This document shows positions 7,474 to 12,168 of a DNA stretch of 12,168 bases, piece after piece. This stretch comes from an uncultured Prevotella sp. Its GTDB lineage: Bacteria; Bacteroidota; Bacteroidia; Bacteroidales; Bacteroidaceae. A model generated the notes under the pieces. It was not told where the DNA came from. It did not search any database and was given only the letters and a program-made list of their open reading frames with translations. The stretch is taken from contig CAKQCV010000070.1 in the NCBI GenBank assembly GCA_934217675.1, positions 1 through 12,168 of the forward strand. Reading direction: 5' to 3'. The position numbers and the translations under genes are program-made. Numbering within the stretch: the first letter of the stretch is position 1; each line of letters opens with the position of its first letter.

Positions 7474-8750
7474 TTACCTCTCAATATCATAGTCGGCGTT
7501 GTGTGCCTGTTGTGGGTTCTCTCTGACGGTCTGAGCGTGCATTTGGACTGCATCAGACGTTCTTGGTCATGGTTAATCTTCCGCACGTAACCACCGCCTG
7601 CAAGCAGGTTCTCAGCTTCATAACGAGCCTGACTTTTTGCCATCCACGTCAACCTCTGCTGTTGCTGTGCAAGCTGTTGTTGTGCTTGATGCAGTGCTTC
7701 TTCTCTTTGAAAGAGCGTTTGCTCTTTCTGATACTATTGCCGTGCTGTGTAGGTTTGTCGCTTCACCGTTTGCTCCTGTTCCTGTGCAGTTTTATCCAGC
7801 TGTTTTTCTTTCTCTTGCAACTGGTCAGTTAGCTTTTTTACCTGTGCCAACTCATGACTTTTTTCGAGTGTCATTGCTCTCTTTACCTCGTCAGCATTTG
7901 CGATAATAGCTTCCGCAGCAGCAACCTTTTTCGAGCCTTTTCCCAACAAAAACTCCGAAACTTTTTTGAGTGCAGCCTGTTCCACATCTGATTGCAATTG
8001 TTCTTTTTTCTCCGTGAGTTTCTCAATTTCTTGCTTGTTTTTTTCTGCTGTTTGTCTGTACTCCTCACAGGTGTAAGTGTGTCCTCTGCCTTTGGTTTCT
8101 TTGGCAATTTCAACGCCGTGTCTTTCACAAATTTCACGAAAAATATTTCGCTCCGACTTCATGAAGTTCGCAATTGCATCTACCCCTGTGCCGTATCCCA
8201 TTTTCTCCAGTGCTTTACTAATACTCTGCTGTCTTGTCAAGCCGGTTTTGTAGCCCTCGGCGAATGGAATCATGTCATAGTGCAGGTGCGGTGTAGCTTC
8301 GTCCTGATGTATAACTGCATTGAAAATATAGAACTGCGGATTGCGTTCCGTGAAACCTGCCATGTACTCTTGAAGGCACTCAACGGACGTTGCAGCCATA
8401 TCTGGATTGCTTGCGTAACCGGTGTCGTACATTGTGCCGAAGCTAACCACATACTCGTAGAACGATTGCCTTTTGTCCTTGCCTTTTAAGATGGTGTCAG
8501 CTTGCATTGATTCTGGATTTTCACCAAAAAATTTCTCGAAATAATTTTGAATTTTTCTATCCGAACGCCGTTGCTTTTTGTTGTATTCTGCTGTCGCATC
8601 GCCGAAGATTTCCTCATAGGCTTCGGCTAAACTTTGTTGTTTCAGTGTGATGTTATTTTCTATCCGGCTCTTGTCAACGTTCGGCAAAATGATGTCCCTG
8701 TTGTTGTGCCGTAGCTTGCCTTTCCCTCTTACATAACTGATGTGCCTCAT
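7474..8750 (-). pseudogene. mobV: MobV-family relaxase (Mob/Pre), with in-frame TAG and frameshift
   Basis: The ATG at 8750 is chosen because AAAGGAG (8765-8759) is eight bases upstream; GTG 8756 would be too close. The N-terminus MRHISYVRGKGKLRHNNR matches the Mob/Pre motif I region, and HQDEATPHLH (about residues 148-157 from this start) is the metal-binding motif III of MobV relaxases. The C-terminal half is Lys/Glu/Gln-rich coiled coil. A TAG at 7736-7734 interrupts it, but the same frame continues as coiled coil (YQKEQTLFQREEALHQAQQQ). A one-base loss near 7554 then shifts the frame to a tail that ends at TAA 7476-7474 (MHAQTVRENPQQAHNADYDI). The full product would be about 425 residues. 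The TAG-truncated form (338 residues) keeps the whole catalytic domain and might still nick oriT. It mobilizes the element with help from a conjugative plasmid or ICE. Confidence 0.85.
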
Positions 8751-8782
8751 CTGCACTGCTCCTTTCGTTGATTTTGCACTCC

Positions 8783-8805
8783 TAGGTATACCTTGCCTAT
8801 ACCTA
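8783..8805. repeat. Inverted repeat TAGGTATA/TATACCTA, oriT candidate
   Basis: Perfect 8-bp arms around a 7-base loop (CCTTGCC), 33 bp upstream of the relaxase start codon. A short palindrome just upstream of mob is the usual form of a MobV oriT, so this is the best candidate nick region. The nick site itself is not identified. Confidence 0.55.
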
Positions 8806-8877
8806 TAGCCGTCTACTTTTATCTACACCCTGTAATCTCAGCTGTCTGCACTGTACTGTCCCACGCTTGCTACCGTT

Positions 8878-8925
8878 AAAAAGCAACGCATTTTCACCAC
8901 TTTTTGTAGCTTTGCGTGGCTTTTT
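8878..8925. repeat. Inverted repeat AAAAAGCAACGCA / TGCGTGGCTTTTT
   Basis: 13-bp arms with one mismatch and a 22-base loop. A-rich and T-rich outer ends make it terminator-like in both directions; it could end the resolvase transcript before mob or form part of a single-strand origin. Confidence 0.55.
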
Positions 8926-8968
8926 GCCCGTCCGCAAGCTTTCAATGGACTTGCAAGGCTTGGGTTCT

Positions 8969-8989
8969 GCTACTCTTTTCAAGAGTAGC
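8969..8989. repeat. Perfect hairpin GCTACTCTT-ttc-AAGAGTAGC
   Basis: Nine perfect pairs with a three-base loop; no T-tail. It is more like a cruciform or protein-binding site than a terminator. Confidence 0.6.
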
Positions 8990-8995
8990 CCCTTA

Positions 8996-9031
8996 GTACC
9001 TTTGACACCGGCGAACCGTCATCAAAGGTAC
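8996..9031. repeat. Perfect inverted repeat GTACCTTTGA / TCAAAGGTAC
   Basis: Ten perfect pairs enclosing 16 bases, six bases after the previous hairpin. Two adjacent perfect hairpins suggest a structured origin, or binding sites for the resolvase or relaxase. Confidence 0.6.
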
Positions 9032-9162
9032 ACGTGGCTCTCCGAGGGGCAAGGCTCTGTCTTGCATCTGCTCTGCCGAGGACTTCCCCTCTCTCAACGC
9101 TTCTCTCTTATCTGCATCGTTAGCGTTACTGTTTACGTCACGCCGTAACGATAGGCAACGCA

Positions 9163-9825
9163 TCACGGCATCATCTCTGCCAGCAACTCACGCTTGTATT
9201 TGTAGAACGTATTGTGTGAGATTCCAGCCAGCTTTATGCACTCGCTGTCGCTCAATGTTCCGCCGAAACTCTTGCAGTGCTTTTGGATAATCTCTTTTGC
9301 TGGTTTGGCTTTTTTGACGTGTAGCTTTCGCCCTGCAACCTGTTCAATCTGTTTGCCGTTTCTTCGTGCGGTTTCAATCCCCTCAGAAGTTCTGCGATGC
9401 AGGTCGTCCACTTCCTTTTGGGATTGCTCAAAGGCAAGCCTTATTTGATTCTCAGCTAAAATTTTTAGCATGTTGCGAGTTGCTTTGATGTACTCATCGG
9501 CAATCTGGTTTCCAGTATCAGACAAGCCCTCAGTACTACTTAAAGCCTTGCTGTAAGCCGCTGTATTGATGTGCGGTTCTTTGATAAAAACAAGGTTGAC
9601 ACCCTCGTCAGCGTTACGGCTCATTCGGCTCACGCTATCAAAGATTATCGTATCGCCGGAGCGTGCCAGCTTGACGATTTCTTCCAGCTTTTTTCGTCCG
9701 GTTGTCTTTGTTCCCGTGTAAATTTCTTTATAAATTTTCGCATTCGGGAATGCTGAAAGGATATTGCGGACTTGTCTATCAATGTTCTGCTTTGGGGTTG
9801 AGATGCGACAATAACCGTACTCCAT
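9163..9825 (-). CDS. Small serine resolvase/invertase-type recombinase
   Basis: The start ATG 9825 is chosen because GGAGT is 9-10 bases upstream and the protein then begins MEYGYCRISTPKQNIDRQ, the canonical resolvase N-terminus with Arg7 and catalytic Ser9. The 220-residue product has the rest of the catalytic domain (YTGTKTTGRKKLEEI, then GDTIIFDSVSRMSRNADEG), a long helix (about 115-160) and a C-terminal helix-turn-helix (ISHNTFYKYKREL). It would resolve multimers or invert DNA, and it helps stabilise rolling-circle replicons. After NADEGVNL, relatives usually have about 11 more residues before the ...NLVFIKE segment; here they are missing without a frame change, perhaps by deletion between two similar ...VNL/INL coding stretches. 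That stretch packs in the catalytic core, so activity is doubtful. Confidence 0.85.
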   Translation of the reverse strand: MEYGYCRISTPKQNIDRQVRNILSAFPNAKIYKEIYTGTKTTGRKKLEEIVKLARSGDTIIFDSVSRMSRNADEGVNLVFIKEPHINTAAYSKALSSTEGLSDTGNQIADEYIKATRNMLKILAENQIRLAFEQSQKEVDDLHRRTSEGIETARRNGKQIEQVAGRKLHVKKAKPAKEIIQKHCKSFGGTLSDSECIKLAGISHNTFYKYKRELLAEMMP

Positions 9826-9962
9826 TTTTATTTCACTCCTTTTCACTTGACTGTACCAATTTAACCGGTCGTTAATTTCAATTTTGATACGAAATCCATA
9901 CAACCATATTTTCTGATTGCACTTTTGGTACTCGCTTTCTGTACGGCAAAAATTGTACTCAG

Positions 9963-11166
9963 TTAACCGTACATCCGCTCCGTGTTGGCGTACTTGTAGT
10001 CCTGCCACAACGCCGTGTTATGCTCCGTGCACTTTGTATTTTCCCAATAGCTTTTTTCAGGCAGTGCTGGCATCGGAGATTGCACTGGTGGTGTGTCGTT
10101 TGTATGTATATCTGCTGACATATCGTAGCACCGTTCCAACCAGTATGCTATTATATTAGACGTGAAGTGATACTCGATACGATAGTACAACTCGATGTTG
10201 GTATCGGCGTCAATCACTCTAATATTTTTGAGTTTAGTGGGTGTTTCATCGCCCACTATTTTTTTTTGCTGTTTCAAATGAACAAGTCGCTGTTGCCGGC
10301 ATTGCATAATCACCGTATCCACGCATACACTGGCAGTTTTTCGGATAAAACGGAATGCGGTGTTCTTTTTTGGGGGAGCACGGATTGAGATAATGTATTA
10401 TCGCTTCCAGTTCGTCCTGACTGGTGATTTTTCGTATCAAAACTTGCATCGGATTTTCGTAGCCTTGCTTTCTTGCCCACCATCTCTTCGCCCACTTTTC
10501 AAACGTTTCTGGTATCTCATAGAAACACGCAATGTAATGAACGTGCCAACTGCCGTCTTCGCATGGTTCTAAGAATTTGTGAATCGCCTTAAATTCATCT
10601 CTGTATTGCTTTTTCAGACGGTTTATAAAGCCAGTAGCTAAACGATTCATTTCGTCATAAGACGGACGGCTTGCCATGGTGCAGGTGATGAATAGACACT
10701 TGTCCCACTTGTAGCTGGCGATTATCTCTTTGCCAACATGAACCCATGTCAGGTGCAGGCTTTTGCTGGTACGACAGCTAAATAACTCGCCTGTTTCTGT
10801 ATCGACTGTGCTGTAATCAACGTCAGCAATGCTATTGTCCACATCACATATGTTATTATCAGCAACGCTTGCAGTAGGCTTGCGTATTTTAGTAGGTGCA
10901 ATGGGTTTATCTGTTGTACTCAATGTTTTGCGAGTAGCTTTATTAACAGGCGTAAGCAAATGCTCCGCCAACTCGTCAGCGTTTTTGCAATGTTTCGCCC
11001 GTTTCAACATGTTGCTGGCTGTGACTACGTTCTTACCGATAGCAGGGTAATACTCGACCATTACTTTTGTCTTTTCGCTCGGCAAGTCTGCACAATGTTC
11101 ACCGGTGGTTATATCGACTTTCACATTGTCAGCCTGCTGTAAGATTGACTTGTATCGACATCTCAT
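9963..11166 (-). CDS. rep: Rolling-circle (HUH) replication initiator Rep, frameshifted at an A9 tract
   Basis: ATG 11166 is preferred over GTG 11175 because AGAGG lies about seven bases before it. Residues 158-164 (LFITCTM) are motif 1, WHVH (207-210) is the metal-binding HUH motif 2, and the AIIHYLNP region (255-262) with Tyr259 followed by lysines is the likely motif 3. IPFYPKN resembles the conserved stretch found after the catalytic domain of Firmicutes Rep proteins. As written the frame ends at 10246 after 306 residues. Just before, nine A's (- strand, 10267-10259) carry a frame change: skipping one A continues as IVGDETPTKLKNIRVIDADT to TAA 9965-9963, giving 400 residues. The catalytic motifs lie before the shift. 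Rep nicks the double-strand origin and starts rolling-circle copying of the excised element. Confidence 0.8.
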
Positions 11167-11226
11167 CTCTAGCACCTCTTTCTATGATAAAACGGCTGTA
11201 AAATTGGACTATAATCCAAGATAGTG

Positions 11227-11421
11227 TTACTTGTCTTTTCTATTTGCAATAGTTTCAATTGCGTCCATAAATAGCTGGTGTTCATCAGTGGAAAGTGGCT
11301 TACGCATGTGTGCATTAAAGCAACTCTCGCTGATATTGCAATACTGTGCGATTTCAAACAAACGCACTCCGTTCTCCAATGCTTTTTTCTTCACATCGTA
11401 ATTGGTTTTGGTCATTCTCAT
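11227..11421 (-). CDS. Small HTH regulator of the element
   Basis: ATG 11421 is preferred over the longer frame (11460) because AAAGGAG lies at 11435-11429, seven bases upstream. The 64-residue product, MRMTKTNYDVKKKALENGVR then LFEIAQYCNISESCFNAHMR, has a clear helix-turn-helix (FEIAQYCNISESCFNAHMR) close to the N-terminus and a short C-terminal helix. It lies 60 bp upstream of rep in the same direction, so it probably autoregulates the rep promoter or acts as an excision/copy control repressor. No operator was identified. Confidence 0.75.
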   Translation of the reverse strand: MRMTKTNYDVKKKALENGVRLFEIAQYCNISESCFNAHMRKPLSTDEHQLFMDAIETIANRKDK

Positions 11422-11516
11422 AATTAAACTCCTTTGGCAGTTGGATTTTTTCTTCTTCACTTTCTACATGTAAGATTTAAGGGAAAAAGGGTTCTCCACT
11501 CCAGCAAAAGGGCAGA

Positions 11517-11564
11517 AAAAAGACCGCCAAAATAGCTTTTCCAAGCCATTCTGGTGATCTTTTT
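11517..11564. repeat. Long imperfect hairpin upstream of the HTH gene
   Basis: AAAAAGACCGCCA pairs with TGGTGATCTTTTT (11 of 13), with a nested GCTT/AAGC stem between. On the - strand it ends in six T's, giving a terminator-like form about 95 bp upstream of the HTH start. It may stop read-in from the chromosomal side or act as an attenuator. Confidence 0.5.
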
Positions 11565-11628
11565 AGTTTATTTTGCACAGATACGTGCATTTGTATGACG
11601 CAAAATTGTAAGATGCGTAGAAAATAAA

Positions 11629-11660
11629 AAAAGAGATACTGTTTTACCAGTATCTCTTTT
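11629..11660. terminator. Perfect bidirectional terminator near the right end of the element
   Basis: AAAAGAGATACTG (11629-11641) pairs perfectly with CAGTATCTCTTTT (11648-11660) around six bases, with A/T tails on both sides. It insulates the element from the chromosomal flank. Confidence 0.8.
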
Positions 11661-11694
11661 CAAGCATGTATCAATTGCCTTATATTTAATTGTT

Positions 11695-11737
11695 ATCTCT
11701 AAGTTACACCTACGACCTTTGGGTTATGAGGACTTAA
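11695..11737 (-). other. Right attachment junction of the integrated element
   Basis: On the + strand 11695-11715 reads ATCTCTAAGTTACACCTACGA, an inverted counterpart of the element arm at 5354-5374. Outside it, the - strand reads CTCATAACCCAAAGGTCGTA (11730-11711), which resembles the tRNA-Met/fMet anticodon loop (CTCATAA) and variable region. Joining this flank to the left flank gives CTCATAACCCAAAGGTCGTT and then the fMet T-arm. The sequence further 5' (TTTAAGTC) is not a tRNA 5' half. Confidence 0.6.
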
Positions 11738-11743
11738 ACCTAT

Positions 11744-11780
11744 TAGTTAGAAATCCACATTTTAAATAAGTTTCTAACTA
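11744..11780. repeat. Perfect inverted repeat TAGTTAGAAA / TTTCTAACTA
   Basis: Ten perfect pairs with a 17-base AT-rich loop, in the chromosomal flank just outside the att junction. It is possibly the weak terminator of the cellulase transcript. Confidence 0.5.
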
Positions 11781-11987
11781 TCATCTCAAAAAAGGGGACT
11801 ATTCGGCGACTGCATTCATAAATTCATGTAAGTATTAATTTTCAACACTATCAGATATTACCGTTCCTGCAACTACTTCAATAACCTCATCAATATAGAA
11901 GTTCATAGTTTTGAATACTAATTACAAGTTATTGGATAACTTAAAAAAGTTCTTGTTGTTATAACTAACACCATTAATTATGTTATA
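11781..11987. other. Gene-free flank between element end and cellulase gene
   Basis: AT-rich, with only a 23-codon frame on the - strand (11906-11835) that lacks a RBS. I see no gene or RNA here. Confidence 0.4.
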
Positions 11988-12168
11988 TTAAAAATATTTT
12001 TTTAAATCTTCAAGGATTGGTTTAGTATGTTCATCTGTTAAACCAAAATCCAAGGATTTATAACACCATGCGGAACGACCTATTCCAAACTTTTCAAAAG
12101 CTGAGTGAATATTTTTGTACCATTCTAAAGTACTATCTAAGTCAGCTAAATTGATTACGCCATATTCA
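11988..12168 (-). CDS. C-terminal end of a GH5-type cellulase/endoglucanase (partial)
   Basis: The - strand frame is open from the right edge to TAA 11990-11988, about 59 residues. It reads EYGVINLADLDSTLEWYKNI and then SAFEKFGIGRSAWCYKSLDF, ending GLTDEHTKPILEDLKKYF. The EFGV-like start (in GH5 this follows the last beta-strand with the nucleophile Glu), the WY..I helix, and the G.G...W.YK.MDFG pattern are typical of the C-terminus of GH5-like secreted glucanases of ruminal Firmicutes. It hydrolyses beta-glucans. The start, signal peptide and any dockerin or CBM lie outside; no extra module follows the catalytic domain. It marks the chromosomal side of the junction. Confidence 0.7.
   Translation of the reverse strand, partial: EYGVINLADLDSTLEWYKNIHSAFEKFGIGRSAWCYKSLDFGLTDEHTKPILEDLKKYF

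Larger units (their letters stand above)
8757..9162. other. Palindrome-rich intergenic region: oriT / origin candidate
   Basis: This 406-bp gene-free stretch lies between the resolvase and the relaxase. It holds four clear inverted repeats: 8783-8805, 8878-8925, 8969-8989 and 8996-9031, listed separately. MobV oriT sites normally lie just upstream of the mob gene, and single-strand origins of rolling-circle replicons are hairpin-rich. Both roles are inferred. Confidence 0.55.
5346..11717. mobile_element. Integrative mobilizable element, about 6.36 kb, largely decayed
   Basis: The element is bounded by a 10-bp near-identical direct repeat (5346-5355 and 11708-11717), with inverted integrase-type arms just inside. 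It carries, all on the - strand, an HTH regulator, HUH Rep, small resolvase, palindrome-rich intergenic region, MobV relaxase, two small hypothetical genes and a large serine integrase. That is the usual kit of an IME: excision and integration by the serine integrase, rolling-circle copying by Rep, and transfer by MobV with a helper conjugation system; no transfer pore genes are present. The integrase, relaxase and Rep all have frame lesions, so it is probably immobile unless these are sequence errors. The exact crossover base is not known; it should lie within the GGTCGT shared by both ends. Confidence 0.75.

Noticed and set aside
8867..9148. 93-codon frame on the + strand in the palindromic region
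   Set aside because: No RBS, composition shaped by inverted repeats, and no protein features; better explained as a non-coding origin region.
9826..10008. Longer N-terminus for the resolvase (start at 10008)
   Set aside because: The catalytic fold begins at MEYGYCRIS (9825) with an RBS just before it; the extension overlaps the extended Rep tail and has no resolvase features.
11835..11906. 23-codon frame after the cellulase gene
   Set aside because: Too short, no RBS, no recognisable motif.
1..12168. UGA or UAG recoded as a sense codon (alternative genetic code)
   Set aside because: TAA, TAG and TGA all occur both as normal gene ends and as interrupting stops, along with frameshifts.
1..12168. 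CRISPR array or tandem repeat array
   Set aside because: No regularly spaced direct repeats were seen on either strand.

Overview
The window looks like accessory DNA from an anaerobic, probably rumen- or gut-dwelling, low-to-moderate GC Clostridia (Ruminococcus / Lachnospiraceae-like). The reasons are AGGAGG-type ribosome binding sites, Firmicutes-type serine recombinases, and the C-terminal end of what looks like a GH5-type cellulase at the right edge. That is a judgement from style; no taxonomic marker gene is present.

Left block (1-2605, + strand): the broken 3' part of a sigma-region-4-like HTH protein, a possible 45-residue Cys-rich mini-protein, a complete large serine recombinase (588-2189) with its own promoter, then the decayed remnant of a second large serine recombinase and a strong bidirectional terminator (2571-2605).

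Middle block (2686-5000, - strand): one long gene for a P-loop protein with GTPase-like motifs. It has a perfect-consensus promoter (TTGACA, 17 bp, TATAAT), a leader of about 205 nt and a strong RBS. Two apparent reading frames, 4752-4519 and 4248-2686, are in the same frame and separated by a single UGA at 4518-4516, with open sequence on both sides. The P-loop (G1) lies before the UGA; DTKG (G3) and NKLD (G4) lie after it. The leader carries a terminator-like hairpin just upstream of the RBS, which suggests attenuation. This is the least familiar gene of the window.

Right block (5346-11717): an integrative mobilizable element of about 6.36 kb whose ends can be read by eye. On the left is the 3' end of a tRNA-fMet-like gene (5324-5355) directly abutting the integrase gene. 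On the right is a sequence like the anticodon-loop region of tRNA-Met (11713-11730). The element-side arms at both ends are inverted copies of one another (5354-5374 and 11695-11715), as expected for a serine-integrase attP, and joining the two flanks rebuilds a tRNA 3' half. The element encodes, all on the - strand in transcription order: a small HTH regulator, a rolling-circle (HUH) Rep protein, a small resolvase, a palindrome-rich oriT/origin candidate, a MobV relaxase, two small hypothetical proteins, and the integrase.

Most large genes of the element are damaged. The integrase has an in-frame TAA and three apparent frameshifts, MobV an in-frame TAG and a frameshift, Rep a frameshift at an A9 tract, and the resolvase an apparent 11-residue internal deletion. 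Either the element is fossilising or the assembly has errors; all three stop codons occur, so one recoding event cannot explain them. Beyond the right end lie terminator-like repeats and the partial cellulase gene on the - strand (chromosomal flank).
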